64,000 bases of DNA, from positions 310,001-374,000 of the forward strand of contig NZ_CP095043.1 in NCBI RefSeq assembly GCF_022919175.1. Direction: 5' to 3'. Shown piece by piece: positions 49,201 to 58,398 of the stretch (the first letter of the stretch is position 1; each line of letters opens with the position of its first letter). Both the position numbers and the translations under genes were made by a program. Source of the DNA: Leucobacter rhizosphaerae (lineage in GTDB: Bacteria > Actinomycetota > Actinomycetes > Actinomycetales > Microbacteriaceae). The notes beneath the pieces were generated by a model that saw only the letters and a list, made by a program, of their open reading frames with translations, was not told the origin of the DNA and did no database searches.

Positions 49201-51228
49201 GTGAAGACCCGATTCGCGCCGGACGAGACGCCGGACGAGGTGCCAGGAGATCGCTCTCCGGCACTCGATCCGTCGCGCGATGCGTCACGGGATCCGCTGC
49301 CGCTCGGGTCTGCGCCGCAGCACCGCCTTCGCGCGTGGCTCCTCGCCGGGACCGCCGACGCGCCGGGCGAGCACACGGGTCCGCACGGCCGCCCGCCCGT
49401 CGACCGCCGGACCACCTGGTGGCGGGTCATGTGCCTCACCGGTGTCGACTACTTCTCGACACTCGGCTACCAGCCCGCAATTGCGGCCCTCGCGGCGGGC
49501 CTGCTCGCACCCATCGCGACGATCCTGCTCGTCATCGTGACCCTGGCCGGAGCGCTCCCGATCTACCGACGCGTCGCCCGAGAGAGCCCGAACGGCGCAG
49601 GATCGATCGCCATGCTCGGTGCGCTCCTGCCGCGCTGGGGCGGCAAACTCGCCATCCTCGCGCTCCTGGGATTCGCGGCGACCGACTTCATGATCACCAT
49701 GACGCTCTCCGCCGCCGACGCGACCGCGCACCTCGTCGAGAACCCCTTCGCGCCGGAGGGGCTCCGGGGTCACGAGGTGGCCATCACCCTCGGGTTCATC
49801 CTCGCGCTCGGGATCGTCTTCCTGCGCGGGTTCACGGAGGCGATCCGAGTCGCGACCCTGCTCGTCGCCGCGTTCCTCGCGCTGAATCTTGTCGTGCTCA
49901 TCACGGCCTTCGTGCACATCGCGGGCCGGCCGCTCGTCGTCGAGGACTGGTGGAGCGCCCTCACCACGCAGCACGGCGATCCCTGGCTCATGATCGGGAT
50001 CGCACTGATCGTGTTCCCGAAACTCGCACTCGGCCTGTCGGGTTTCGAGACTGGCGTGGCCGTGATGCCTCAGATCCGCGGCGACGCCAGGGATACGGAC
50101 GCCGAGCCGCGGGGCCGGATCCGCGGCGCGCACCGACTCCTCACCACCTCCGCGCTGATCATGAGCGGGTTCCTCATCACGTCGTCGTTCGCCACGGTCG
50201 TGCTGATTCCGGCGGCGGAGTTCCAGCCGGGCGGCGCAGCGAATGGGCGCGCCCTCGCGTATCTCGGGCACGAGTACCTGGGCGAAGGGTTCGGCACGGC
50301 CTACGACCTCGTGACCATCGCGATTCTCTGGTTCGCCGGCGCCTCCGCGATGGCCGGTCTGCTCAACCTCGTGCCGCGCTACCTGCCCCGGTTCGGCATG
50401 GCCCCGCGCTGGGCGCGGGCGATCCGTCCGCTCGTCCTCGTGTTCACCGGCGTGGCGGCGCTCGTCACGATCATCTTCCGCGCCGACGTCGACGCGCAGG
50501 GCGGCGCGTACGCCACCGGGGTGCTCGTGCTCATGACCTCCGCGGGTGTCGCCGTCACGCTCTCCGCACGCCGCCACCGGCAGCGACGCCGGATGATCGC
50601 CTTCGGGATCATCACCGGTGTCTTTCTGTACACCACCGTCGCCAACGTCATCGAGCGCCCGGACGGGATCCGCATCGCCGCGTGCTTCATCCTCGGGATC
50701 CTGGTGGTGAGCTTTGGCTCGCGGGTGGCGCGGGCCACCGAGCTGCGCGCCGTCACCGTGGCGTTCGACGAGCGCGCCACCGCGTGGATCGGTGAGCGGC
50801 GCGGCTGCCGGATCGACCTCATCGCGCACGAGCCCGGCACGCACTCGCGATACCCGCTGAAGCTGCTGCACGCCCGACAGGCGCACCACCTCTCCGACGC
50901 AGAGCCGTGGTTCATCGAGGTGACGATCGGCGACAGCTCCGACTTCGAGGATGAGCTCGTCGTCCGAGGGCTGCTCCGAGACGGCTATCGGGTGCTCGCC
51001 GTGACGGGCAGCAATGTGCCGAACACGCTCGCCGCGGTGCTCCTCACGCTGCGGGACCGTACGGGTGACATGCCGCACATCTACTTTCGATGGACCGAGG
51101 GGAACCCGCTGGTGAATCTCCTGCGCTTCCTGCTCTTCGGCGAGGGCGAGATCGCCCCCGTGACCCGCGAGGTGCTGCGGGAGGCGGAGTCCGACCACAC
51201 CCAGCGACCGTGGGTGCACGTGGCCTAG
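49201..51228 (+). CDS. APC-superfamily transporter
   Basis: A 675-residue membrane protein. A hydrophilic N-terminal stretch of about 70 residues is followed by a helix pair starting [21 protein letters not shown], then about 12 helices and a soluble C-terminal domain of about 150 residues. The core resembles amino acid/polyamine/organocation permeases, including large members with a cytoplasmic C-terminal domain such as the KimA-type potassium importers; the specific ion or amino acid cannot be told. GTG 49201 was chosen because TACAGT lies exactly 6 nt upstream. Divergent from mgtE. Confidence 0.8.
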   Translation: MKTRFAPDETPDEVPGDRSPALDPSRDASRDPLPLGSAPQHRLRAWLLAGTADAPGEHTGPHGRPPVDRRTTWWRVMCLTGVDYFSTLGYQPAIAALAAGLLAPIATILLVIVTLAGALPIYRRVARESPNGAGSIAMLGALLPRWGGKLAILALLGFAATDFMITMTLSAADATAHLVENPFAPEGLRGHEVAITLGFILALGIVFLRGFTEAIRVATLLVAAFLALNLVVLITAFVHIAGRPLVVEDWWSALTTQHGDPWLMIGIALIVFPKLALGLSGFETGVAVMPQIRGDARDTDAEPRGRIRGAHRLLTTSALIMSGFLITSSFATVVLIPAAEFQPGGAANGRALAYLGHEYLGEGFGTAYDLVTIAILWFAGASAMAGLLNLVPRYLPRFGMAPRWARAIRPLVLVFTGVAALVTIIFRADVDAQGGAYATGVLVLMTSAGVAVTLSARRHRQRRRMIAFGIITGVFLYTTVANVIERPDGIRIAACFILGILVVSFGSRVARATELRAVTVAFDERATAWIGERRGCRIDLIAHEPGTHSRYPLKLLHARQAHHLSDAEPWFIEVTIGDSSDFEDELVVRGLLRDGYRVLAVTGSNVPNTLAAVLLTLRDRTGDMPHIYFRWTEGNPLVNLLRFLLFGEGEIAPVTREVLREAESDHTQRPWVHVA

Positions 51229-51248
51229 CGACGGAGTCGGCTCCGCGT

Positions 51249-51263
51249 CTCGGAACGTCCGAG
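51249..51263. terminator. Hairpin between the APC and VanY-like genes
   Basis: CTCGGA-ACG-TCCGAG, a perfect 6-bp stem, in the 37-nt convergent gap; a second small stem (cggag/ctccg) lies just before it. Confidence 0.5.
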
Positions 51264-51265
51264 GC

Positions 51266-51910
51266 TCACCGCTGCAGGCGCGGATCCTCCGTCGGGTCGA
51301 GGTAGGCGGTCGGGCACCCCGACTCCACCGCCTCCGCTCGGAGCTCGAAGTGCCAGGACTCGTTCGCGTACGTCTGGCACAGCCCATACGCGGCGCCGTA
51401 CTGCGACAGCCAGAGACTCGCGTCGAACGGTCCGACGTCGATCGCGTCGCCCGTGACGTGCGACGAGGTCTCCGGCGTGGCCACCCACCGCGCCGCTTCC
51501 TCACGTGAACCGTAGTCGGCGACCGCCTGCTCCAGGAGCTGCTCCTGCAGCGCGGGCGATCGCCACCCGCTGTTGACCTCGAACTGGACGCCCTCCGCGG
51601 CCGCGTCGGTGGCGGCCGCTTGCACGGCGGCGAGGAGGTCGGGCGCCAGCCCCGAGATCGCGGGGTGCTCGGTGTCGAATACGGACAGCGGGTGCTCGGC
51701 ATCGATCACCCCGTCCGCCGCGGTGGGGGTCGGAGCGGGATCGAGGATCCCGCCCCAGCTCGCGACCCCGGATCCGGATGCGGCACCCGCGAGGAGCTCG
51801 GGGACGAACCGCAGTGCGAGCAGGGCGACGAGGCAGATCGCCGCGCACCCGAGGCCGACGAGGGCGAGACGGCGGGTCGAACGGGCGGGGGAGGCATCGA
51901 GATCGGTCAT
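51266..51910 (-). CDS. VanY-like D-alanyl-D-alanine carboxypeptidase
   Basis: A 214-residue M15B peptidase that removes the terminal D-Ala of peptidoglycan stem peptides. Residues about 13-35 are a signal anchor (LALVGLGCAAICLVALLAL). The catalytic domain has VNSGWRSPALQ, the zinc motif SSHVTGDAIDVG and the second zinc motif ESWHFEL. ATG 51910 was chosen; an in-frame TTG lies 12 nt upstream. It is divergent from a VanRS-like two-component pair, which probably regulates it. Confidence 0.9.
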   Translation of the reverse strand: MTDLDASPARSTRRLALVGLGCAAICLVALLALRFVPELLAGAASGSGVASWGGILDPAPTPTAADGVIDAEHPLSVFDTEHPAISGLAPDLLAAVQAAATDAAAEGVQFEVNSGWRSPALQEQLLEQAVADYGSREEAARWVATPETSSHVTGDAIDVGPFDASLWLSQYGAAYGLCQTYANESWHFELRAEAVESGCPTAYLDPTEDPRLQR

Positions 51911-51996
51911 ACCCGCAGTCAACGGGAGACGGTGTTGCGAGGGCGTAGGCAGAATTCGATACGCTCCCGATACCCGGTGATGCGTAGCATCGGAGC

Positions 51997-52680
51997 ATGC
52001 GCGTGCTGATCGTGGAAGACGAGCCCCTCCTGGCGGAGGGCATCCGGGACGGACTGCGGTTGGAGGCGATCGCCGCCGACATCGCCGGAGACGGCGACTC
52101 GGCGCTCGAACTCCTCAGCATCAATGCGTACGACGCCGCGGTGCTCGATCGGGATATCCCCGGGCCCTCCGGTGACGAGGTCGCTCGGTGGATCGTCGCG
52201 TCGGGGAGTGGGACGCCGATTCTCATGCTCACCGCCGCGGACCGGATGGACGATAAGGCCGCGGGTTTCGAGATGGGCGCCGACGACTACCTCACGAAGC
52301 CGTTCGAGCTGCGCGAGCTCGTGCTGCGGCTGCGCGCCATCGCGCGGCGTCGAGCCGCGGTCCGACCTCCCGTGCGATCGCTCGCGGGCCTGCGCCTCGA
52401 TCCGTTCCGCCGCGAGGTGTTCCGCGACGATCGCTACGTTGCGCTGACCCGCAAGCAGTTCGCGGTACTGGAGGTGCTGATGGAGGCGGAGGGCGGTGTG
52501 GTGAGTGCGGAGGATCTCCTCGAGCGCGCCTGGGACGAGCACGCGAACCCCTTCACGAACGCGGTGCGGATCACGGTGTCTGCGCTGCGGAAGCGGCTCG
52601 GCGAGCCCGGGGTGATCGAGACGGTGCCCGGTGTGGGGTACCGTATCAGCGCCGATCCCGAGGGAGATGATCGTGCCTAG
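51997..52680 (+). CDS. OmpR-family response regulator (VanR-like)
   Basis: A 227-residue regulator. The receiver domain has the acidic pair of LIVEDEPLL, the phosphorylation Asp in AVLDRDIPGPSG, the Thr/Ala switch in LMLTAAD and Lys in DDYLTKPFELREL. The C-terminal winged helix (about 128-225) has VALTRKQFAVLEVLMEAEGG and TVSALRKRLGEPGVIETVPGVGYR (in parts TVSALRKRLG and TVPGVGYR). ATG 51997 has TAGCAT 6 nt upstream. The kinase gene overlaps its end by 8 nt. Divergent from VanY. Confidence 0.93.
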   Translation: MRVLIVEDEPLLAEGIRDGLRLEAIAADIAGDGDSALELLSINAYDAAVLDRDIPGPSGDEVARWIVASGSGTPILMLTAADRMDDKAAGFEMGADDYLTKPFELRELVLRLRAIARRRAAVRPPVRSLAGLRLDPFRREVFRDDRYVALTRKQFAVLEVLMEAEGGVVSAEDLLERAWDEHANPFTNAVRITVSALRKRLGEPGVIETVPGVGYRISADPEGDDRA

Positions 52681-53776
52681 GCCCGCCGGCCCGAGTGCGC
52701 GGCTGAAGCTCGCGCTGAGCTATGCCGGGATGGTGATCGGGACCGGCGCGCTGCTGCTCGCCATCGTGTGGGTGTTCCTCCTGCGGTACGTACCCGACGG
52801 CTACATCGAGGCCTCGACGGGATTCGTGCCGAACCGGACGGACCTGCTCCGGGCGTTCGCACCGGCGGCCGGGCTCGCCCTCGCCGCCCTCGTGGTGGTC
52901 GGGGTGGCGGGCGGCTGGTGGCTGGCCGGGGTGATGCTCGCACCGCTCGCGCGGATCTCGCAGGCCGCGACGCTCGCCGGCCAGGGAGCGCTCTCGCATC
53001 GGATCGCACTCCCGGGGGCGCGCGACGAGTTCCGCGACCTCGCCGATGTCTTCGACACCATGCTCGGGCGACTCGAAGCCCATGTGGCGGAGCAGCAGCG
53101 CTTCGCCGCGAACGCCTCGCATGAGCTGCGCACCCCGCTCGCCATCTCGCGGACGCTGCTCGAGGTCGCGCAGCAGGATCCGGATCGTGACGTCGACGCC
53201 CTCCTCGCGCGCCTGCAGCAGGTCAACACCCGCGCCATCGAACTCGTCGACGCCCTGCTCGTGCTCAGCCGATCGGGTCGCGGACTCGACTCCGTCGCGC
53301 CGGTCGATCTCTCGCTCGCGGCCGAGGAGGCCGCGGAGAACCTGCTGCCGCTCGCGGAATCTCGACCGGTGCAGCTGATGGTCTCGGGCGATCCCGTTCG
53401 AGTGCTCGGGTCGGAGACGCTGCTGCGCCAGATGACGGCGAACCTCGTCCACAACGCCATCGTGCACAACCTCGTGGAGGACGGATCGGTGTGGGTGCGC
53501 ACCGAGCACGACCGGGGTGTCGCGGTGCTCACCGTGGAAAACACAGGCGCGGAGCTCGACCCCGCGGGCCTCGCACACCTGCGTGAAGCCTTCCAGCGGG
53601 GTGCCGCTCGGACCCGCGATGCGGCGCGGGATCACGCGGGCGCGGGACTCGGGCTGGCGATCGTGCAGCACATCGTCACCGCCCACCGGGGTGCGCTGGA
53701 GCTCGCGCCGCGCCCGGGTGGCGGGGTGATCGCCACGGTCCGATTCGCGGCGCTCGCTGCCGAAACTGTGGAGTGA
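52673..53776 (+). CDS. Sensor histidine kinase (VanS-like)
   Basis: A 367-residue membrane kinase with two helices (about 15-40 and about 65-90), a HAMP linker, and the His box NASHELRTPLAISRTLLEVA, then an N box (ANLVHNAIVHN) and a G box (GAGLGLAIVQHIV). The short periplasmic loop between the helices (about 20-25 residues) leaves little room for an external sensor. GTG 52673 is preferred over ATG 52667 because AGGGAG (52661-52666) lies 6 nt before it. Paired with the preceding response regulator. Confidence 0.92.
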   Translation: MPRPAGPSARLKLALSYAGMVIGTGALLLAIVWVFLLRYVPDGYIEASTGFVPNRTDLLRAFAPAAGLALAALVVVGVAGGWWLAGVMLAPLARISQAATLAGQGALSHRIALPGARDEFRDLADVFDTMLGRLEAHVAEQQRFAANASHELRTPLAISRTLLEVAQQDPDRDVDALLARLQQVNTRAIELVDALLVLSRSGRGLDSVAPVDLSLAAEEAAENLLPLAESRPVQLMVSGDPVRVLGSETLLRQMTANLVHNAIVHNLVEDGSVWVRTEHDRGVAVLTVENTGAELDPAGLAHLREAFQRGAARTRDAARDHAGAGLGLAIVQHIVTAHRGALELAPRPGGGVIATVRFAALAAETVE

Positions 53777-53788
53777 CTGAACCATTCC

Positions 53789-53818
53789 CGGGGGAGCGTG
53801 GGTCTGTTGCTCCGCCCG
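53789..53818. terminator. Hairpin between the kinase gene and tRNA-Leu
   Basis: CGGGGGAGC and GCTCCGCCCG pair with one bulged base across an 11-nt loop, in the gap between the convergent kinase gene and tRNA. Confidence 0.5.
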
Positions 53819-53900
<82 letters not shown>

Positions 53901-53912
53901 GTCGTGCCGGAT

Positions 53913-53940
53913 CGGCACCCGAACAGCCTAGCGGGTGCCG
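53913..53940 (-). terminator. Terminator of the UPF0114 gene, with a tRNA-Leu promoter element in its loop
   Basis: CGGCACCCG/CGGGTGCCG is a perfect 9-bp stem with a 10-nt loop. The loop holds the likely -10 of tRNA-Leu. Confidence 0.65.
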
Positions 53941-53970
53941 GGGGAGCAGCCTCCGACGCGGCTGCCGACC

Positions 53971-54765
53971 CTATTCGACCGAACGCGCGCCGTGCGGCAG
54001 CGGCGCATCCGCCGGCACGCGAACCGTGACGTACCCGTCGGCGTCGATCTGCAGGGTCTGGCCCGCGAGCGCGTGCGTCGGCGCGGCCGCCGGGGCCGCA
54101 GGAGCAGGAGCCGTCGGCTCCGTCAGGTCGGATTCCAGCTCACCCGCGGAGAAACCGCGGGTCGCCGGCGCCGCGTGGTGGCTCATCCGGTCGATCAGCG
54201 CGAGCGCGAGGGCCGAGACGATGAACGCCAGGTGGATCATGACCTCCCAGAACACGCCGGTGCTCGAGTAGAGCACCGTCCCGTTCGCGTTGAGCACGAC
54301 CCCGTTGTCCATACGGCCGACCTCGATGAAGGTCTTCAGCAGATGGATGGACGAGATCGAGATGATCGACACCGCCAGCTTCACCTTCAGCAGGTTCGTG
54401 TTGACGTGCGAGAGCCACTCGGGCTCATCGTGGTGGCCCTGCACCCGGATCTTCGACACAAAGGTCTCGTAGCCGCCGATGATCACCATGATGAGCAGGT
54501 TCGCGATCATGACGATGTCGATGAGCGCGAGCACACTCAGCATCACGTCGGTCTCGTTGATCTCGCCGGTCACGATGACCTTCTCGAACAGGTGCCACAG
54601 CTCCACGAAGAAGAGCACGACGTAGACCGCCTGGGCGATGATCAGCCCGAGGTAGAGGGGCGCCTGGAGCCAGCGGCTCGCGAAGATGAAGCCCGCGAGC
54701 GTGCGGGAGGCGGCACCGGGCCCGTGGTCTGCGGTGCGTTCGATGTACGGGGCGCGCTTGGTCAC
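53971..54765 (-). CDS. UPF0114/TIGR00645 family membrane protein
   Basis: A 264-residue protein with about four helices in the first ~190 residues (FASRWLQAPLYLGLIIAQAV and VIVTGEINETDVMLSVLAL are characteristic), matching the YqhA/UPF0114 family, whose function is unknown. The C-terminal ~60 residues are an Ala/Pro-rich linker and a short beta segment. GTG 54765 has AGGAGAGG upstream. It is divergent from terC. Confidence 0.85.
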   Translation of the reverse strand: MTKRAPYIERTADHGPGAASRTLAGFIFASRWLQAPLYLGLIIAQAVYVVLFFVELWHLFEKVIVTGEINETDVMLSVLALIDIVMIANLLIMVIIGGYETFVSKIRVQGHHDEPEWLSHVNTNLLKVKLAVSIISISSIHLLKTFIEVGRMDNGVVLNANGTVLYSSTGVFWEVMIHLAFIVSALALALIDRMSHHAAPATRGFSAGELESDLTEPTAPAPAAPAAAPTHALAGQTLQIDADGYVTVRVPADAPLPHGARSVE

Positions 54766-54801
54766 GTGGTGCCTCTCCTGCAAGATACTCGTCGAGAGAT
54801 G

Positions 54802-54807
54802 ATTGTA
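54802..54807 (-). promoter_or_regulatory. -10 box of the UPF0114 gene
   Basis: TACAAT on the minus strand, about 37 nt upstream of the GTG. No good -35 was found. Confidence 0.45.
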
Positions 54808-54890
54808 TGCGGTGCATGGCGGCATGGCTGAGGATTCGCCGCGCGTGCGATGCGCACGAGACTCCCCGGAGTTGGCAGTAGACTGACCTT

Positions 54891-55006
54891 CGCGAAGGGG
54901 AGTATTCCAGTTTCGCCCGTGTCGTCAATACGCGCCGCTCCGTAGCGGCGCCGGTGCGGGCCGGGGTTGCACGCACGTGCGACCACCGGGAAGAGACCTT
55001 CGGCGT
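54891..55006 (+). ncRNA. yybP-ykoY manganese riboswitch
   Basis: Upstream of terC, the sequence has the conserved features of this family: GGGGAGTAt at 54897-54905 near the 5' end, GCCGGGGTTGC at 54960-54970, and GAGACCTTCGG at 54993-55003 near the 3' end. CGAAGG (5') pairs with CCTTCG (3') as P1. Members bind Mn2+ and turn on manganese exporters of the TerC/MntP type, which fits the gene downstream, whose ribosome site begins about 25 nt later. Confidence 0.82.
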
Positions 55007-55044
55007 TTCGCGCACCCCGCGCCCAGCCGAAGGAACACACACCG

Positions 55045-56070
55045 GTGACCTCAGTTCTCCCTCTCTGGTTCGAAATCGGATCGATGATCGTGCTCGTCGC
55101 GATCCTCATCATCGACCTCGCACTCATCATCCGCCGGCCCCACGTGCCCTCCATGCGGGAGGCCAGCCTCTGGGTCGGCTTCTATGTGGTGCTCGCACTG
55201 ATCTTCGCCGGTGCCATGTTCCTGCTCGGCGACGTGCAGCACGGAACCGAGTTCCTGGCCGGCTGGCTCACGGAGTACAGCCTCTCGATCGACAATCTCT
55301 TCGTCTTTGTGCTGATCCTTGCGAGCTTCAAGGTGCCGACTGCGTACCAGCAGCGGGCACTCATGATCGGCATCGTGCTCGCCCTCATCTTCCGCGGCAT
55401 CTTCATCCTGGTCGGCGCCGCGATCATCGAGCGCTTCATCGCGATCTTCTTCATCTTCGGTGCCTGGCTCATCTGGACGGCCTGGCAGCAGGTCAAGCCC
55501 GGTGGACACGGCGACCAGGGCGATTCCTGGATCATCCGCCAGGTCAAGAAGGTCCTGCCCTTCAGCGACCACTACGACGGTGGCAAGCTCCGCACGGAGG
55601 TGGACGGCAAGCGCATGTTCACCCCGTTCCTCCTCGTGCTGATCGCCCTCGGCGCGACGGACCTGCTCTTCGCCCTCGACTCCATCCCGGCGATCTTCGG
55701 CATCACGCAGAGCCCGTTCATTGTCTTCACGGCAAACGTCTTCGCGCTGATGGGGCTGCGTCAGCTCTACTTCCTCCTCGGCGGTCTGCTCGAGCGCCTC
55801 GAGTACCTCAAGTACGGCATCGCGGCGATCCTGGCCTTCATCGGCGTGAAGCTGATCCTGCACGCCCTCCACGAGAACGAGCTCCCGTTCATCAACGGGG
55901 GCGAGCACGTCGCGGTCCCCGAGATCTCGACCTGGACGTCGCTCGGCTTCATCGTCGCAGCGATGGCGATCGCGACGGTCGCGAGCCTCGTCAAGGCGAA
56001 CCGCGAGGCGAAGGCGCACGGCGAGCGTCTGCACCTGGGCGCGGCGGAGATTCCCGAGGACACGAAGTAG
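55045..56070 (+). CDS. terC: TerC family membrane protein, probable manganese exporter
   Basis: A 341-residue integral membrane protein of the TerC/Alx family with about nine helices. Seen: WLTEYSLSIDNLFVFVLIL and LGATDLLFALDSIPAIFGI, the two conserved acidic membrane motifs. An inserted cytoplasmic loop (KPGGHGDQGDSW ... SDHYDGGKLRTEVDGK) is usual in actinobacterial members. GTG 55045 has AAGGAA 9 nt upstream. The riboswitch in its leader predicts induction by Mn2+ and a role in Mn efflux, perhaps also in metalating secreted proteins. Confidence 0.92.
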   Translation: MTSVLPLWFEIGSMIVLVAILIIDLALIIRRPHVPSMREASLWVGFYVVLALIFAGAMFLLGDVQHGTEFLAGWLTEYSLSIDNLFVFVLILASFKVPTAYQQRALMIGIVLALIFRGIFILVGAAIIERFIAIFFIFGAWLIWTAWQQVKPGGHGDQGDSWIIRQVKKVLPFSDHYDGGKLRTEVDGKRMFTPFLLVLIALGATDLLFALDSIPAIFGITQSPFIVFTANVFALMGLRQLYFLLGGLLERLEYLKYGIAAILAFIGVKLILHALHENELPFINGGEHVAVPEISTWTSLGFIVAAMAIATVASLVKANREAKAHGERLHLGAAEIPEDTK

Positions 56071-56075
56071 TCGAT

Positions 56076-56123
56076 GGCACCGCTCCCACCGGGTCTGCGT
56101 GCACCCGGTGGTAGAGTGGTGCC
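56076..56123 (+). terminator. Terminator of terC overlapping the leu promoter
   Basis: A compound hairpin: CCACCGGGT (56086-56094) with ACCCGGTGG (56103-56111), and an outer GGCACC (56076-56081) with GGTGCC (56118-56123). The 3' arm contains the -10 of the following leu leader transcript. Confidence 0.65.
56112..56117 (+). promoter_or_regulatory. -10 box of the leu operon leader
   Basis: TAGAGT lies 6 nt before the leader peptide ATG, the same leaderless spacing as at many genes here. This supports a transcript starting at the leader peptide. Confidence 0.6.
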
Positions 56124-56168
56124 ATGCGTCAGCGGCAGCTGCTTCTTCACAGCCGCGACGGGGTCTAG
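56124..56168 (+). CDS. leuL: Leucine leader peptide of the leuCD operon
   Basis: A 14-codon open frame, MRQRQLLLHSRDGV and TAG, with three consecutive Leu codons (CTG CTT CTT), two of them the rare CTT. It begins directly downstream of a promoter box and its 3' third forms one arm of a long stem. Ribosome stalling at these Leu codons when Leu-tRNA is scarce would change the RNA fold downstream. Short leader peptides with runs of the end-product amino acid are established in actinobacterial leu and ilv operons. Confidence 0.75.
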   Translation: MRQRQLLLHSRDGV

Positions 56169-56208
56169 CCAATCGGCCACCCGTCGCGGAGTTCAGGCAT
56201 GGCCGATT
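56153..56208 (+). promoter_or_regulatory. Attenuator of the leuCD operon: two mutually exclusive stems
   Basis: Stem A: CCGCGACGGG (56153-56162) with CCCGTCGCGG (56180-56189), perfect 10 bp, whose 5' arm is inside the leader peptide. Stem B: AATCGGCCA (56171-56179) with TGGCCGATT (56200-56208), perfect 9 bp, whose 5' arm is in the loop of A. A stalled ribosome would block A and favour B. Which stem is compatible with transcription into leuC, about 90 nt further on, is not shown by sequence alone. Confidence 0.65.
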
Positions 56209-56298
56209 CACTGCGCGGGCCCTCGGAGATCCGGGTTGACGGAATAAATCGTGCCGCGCGGCGATTGAATATCGCAGAGACTTGAGAAGAGAAGCACT

Positions 56299-57792
56299 AT
56301 GAGTGATGAACACACGTCCGAGGTCCGCACGCCTCGGACCCTCGCGGAGAAGCTGTGGGACGACCACGTCGTCGTCAAGGGAGAGAACGGCGATCCGGAT
56401 CTCATCTACATCGACCTCCACCTGATCCACGAGGTGACGAGCCCGCAGGCCTTCGACGGCCTCCGCGTCGCGGATCGCCCGCTGCGCCGCGTCGATCTGA
56501 TGATCGCGACAGAGGATCACAACACTCCGACGCTCAACATCACGCGCGAGATCGAGGATCCCACGAGCCGCCTGCAGATCGAGACCCTGCGCAAGAACGT
56601 CGCGGAGTTCGGCGTGCGCGCGCACCCGCTTGGCGACAAGGAGCAGGGCATCGTGCACGTCGTCGGCCCGCAGCTCGGTCTCTCGATGCCGGGCATCACC
56701 GTCGTGTGCGGCGACAGCCACACCTCGACGCACGGCGCCTTCGGCTCCATCGCCTTCGGCATCGGCACGAGCGAGGTCGAGCACGTCATGGCCACGCAGA
56801 CGCTGCCGCTGAAGCCGTTCAAGACCATGGCGATCAACGTCGAGGGCGAGCTCCGCCCCGGGGTCACCGCCAAGGACATCATCCTCGCGGTGATCGCGAA
56901 GATCGGCACCGGCGGCGGCCAGGGCTACGTGCTCGAGTACCGCGGCTCCGCGATCCGCTCGCTGTCGATGGACGGCCGCATGACGATCTGCAACATGTCG
57001 ATCGAGGCGGGCGCCCGTGCCGGCATGGTCGCCCCCGACGAGGTCACGTACGAGTACGTGAAAGGCCGTCCGCACGCGCCCCAGGGTGCCGACTGGGATG
57101 AAGCCGTCGCCTACTGGAACACACTTCCCACCGACGAGGGCGCGGTCTTCGACGTCGAGGTCTTCATCGACGCGAACGAGCTCGAGCCCTTCGTGACCTG
57201 GGGAACGAACCCCGGCCAGGGTGTGCTGCTGAGCGACACCGTGCCCGATCCCGCGGCGATCGTCGACCCCAATGAGCGGGCCGCGGCCGAGCGCGCGCTG
57301 GAGTACATGGACCTGACCGCGGGCACTCCCATGAAGGAGATCCCGGTCGACGCCGTGTTCATGGGCTCCTGCACCAACAGCCGCCTCGACGACCTGCGCA
57401 CCTTCGCGGAGATCATCAAGGGCAAGCAGAAGGCCGATGGAGTTCGTCTCATGGTCGTGCCCGGGTCTGCTCGGGTGCGGCTGGAGGCCGAGGCGGAGGG
57501 GATCGACAAGATCGTCGAGGAGTTCGGCGGCGAATGGCGATTCGCCGGGTGCTCCATGTGCCTCGGCATGAACCCGGATCAGTTGGAGCCGGGGGAGCGC
57601 TGCGCGTCGACCTCGAACCGCAACTTCGAGGGTCGCCAGGGCAAGGGCGGTCGCACGCACCTCGTGTCACCGCTGGTGGCCGCCGCGACGGCGATCCGCG
57701 GCACGCTCTCAAGCCCGTGGGATCTGCAGACCGATGCTGCTAACGGCATCTCCCACCAGGCATCCGATGCCCAGCAGAAGGTCGAGGCGTAA
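56299..57792 (+). CDS. leuC: 3-isopropylmalate dehydratase large subunit
   Basis: Isomerises 2- to 3-isopropylmalate in leucine synthesis. It is 497 residues of the aconitase family. The Fe-S cluster cysteines are in [13 protein letters not shown] and [26 protein letters not shown] and [11 protein letters not shown] are active-site signatures. ATG 56299 has AGAAGAGAAG upstream. It is first of a tightly packed leuC-leuD-murA-plsC-gpsA-ddl block and lies downstream of the leader peptide attenuator. Confidence 0.97.
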   Translation: MSDEHTSEVRTPRTLAEKLWDDHVVVKGENGDPDLIYIDLHLIHEVTSPQAFDGLRVADRPLRRVDLMIATEDHNTPTLNITREIEDPTSRLQIETLRKNVAEFGVRAHPLGDKEQGIVHVVGPQLGLSMPGITVVCGDSHTSTHGAFGSIAFGIGTSEVEHVMATQTLPLKPFKTMAINVEGELRPGVTAKDIILAVIAKIGTGGGQGYVLEYRGSAIRSLSMDGRMTICNMSIEAGARAGMVAPDEVTYEYVKGRPHAPQGADWDEAVAYWNTLPTDEGAVFDVEVFIDANELEPFVTWGTNPGQGVLLSDTVPDPAAIVDPNERAAAERALEYMDLTAGTPMKEIPVDAVFMGSCTNSRLDDLRTFAEIIKGKQKADGVRLMVVPGSARVRLEAEAEGIDKIVEEFGGEWRFAGCSMCLGMNPDQLEPGERCASTSNRNFEGRQGKGGRTHLVSPLVAAATAIRGTLSSPWDLQTDAANGISHQASDAQQKVEA

Positions 57793-57795
57793 CCC

Positions 57796-58398
57796 ATGGA
57801 GCAGTTCCACACCCTCACCGGTCTGGCGATCCCGCTGAAGCGCTCGAACGTCGACACGGACCAGATCATCCCCGCGGTGTTCCTGAAGCGGGTCACGAAG
57901 ACCGGCTTCGACGACGCGCTGTTCTACCACTGGCGCCAGGATCCCGACTTCATCCTCAACCAGCCCCAGTACCAGGGTGCCGAGATCCTCGTCGCCGGCC
58001 CCGACTTCGGCACGGGATCCTCGCGCGAGCACGCCGTCTGGGCGTTGCGCGACTACGGCTTCAAGGTGGTCATCTCCGCACGGTTCGCCGACATCTTCCG
58101 CGGCAACTCCGGGAAGCAGGGGCTGCTCGCGGCCCAGGTCGAGGAGGCCGACGTCGAGCGCCTGTGGGAGGCCATCGAGGCCGCACCCGGCACGCAGCTC
58201 ACGGTGAGCCTCGAGGATCGCACGGTCGCGGTGGGCGATCTCGTCGTCCCGTTCCAGGTCGACGACTACACCCGCTGGCGGCTCATGGAGGGACTCGACG
58301 ACATCTCGTTGACCCTCCGGAGCGAGGACAAGATCACGGAGTTCGAGGCCCGTCGCCCGAGCTGGATGCCCACGACGACACCGGTGGAGGCCGCATGA
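57796..58398 (+). CDS. leuD: 3-isopropylmalate dehydratase small subunit
   Basis: The 200-residue swivel-domain partner of Leu[21 protein letters not shown] and [22 protein letters not shown] (in parts [18 protein letters not shown] and RDYG) are the active-site loops. It starts 3 nt after the leuC stop, and its stop overlaps the murA start (ATGA), so isomerase and murA are translationally coupled. Confidence 0.97.
   Translation: MEQFHTLTGLAIPLKRSNVDTDQIIPAVFLKRVTKTGFDDALFYHWRQDPDFILNQPQYQGAEILVAGPDFGTGSSREHAVWALRDYGFKVVISARFADIFRGNSGKQGLLAAQVEEADVERLWEAIEAAPGTQLTVSLEDRTVAVGDLVVPFQVDDYTRWRLMEGLDDISLTLRSEDKITEFEARRPSWMPTTTPVEAA

Noticed and set aside
51266..53776. Vancomycin resistance cluster
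   Set aside because: VanR-, VanS- and VanY-like genes are present but vanH, vanA and vanX are not, and Ddl keeps the D-Ala-D-Ala type omega-loop pair.
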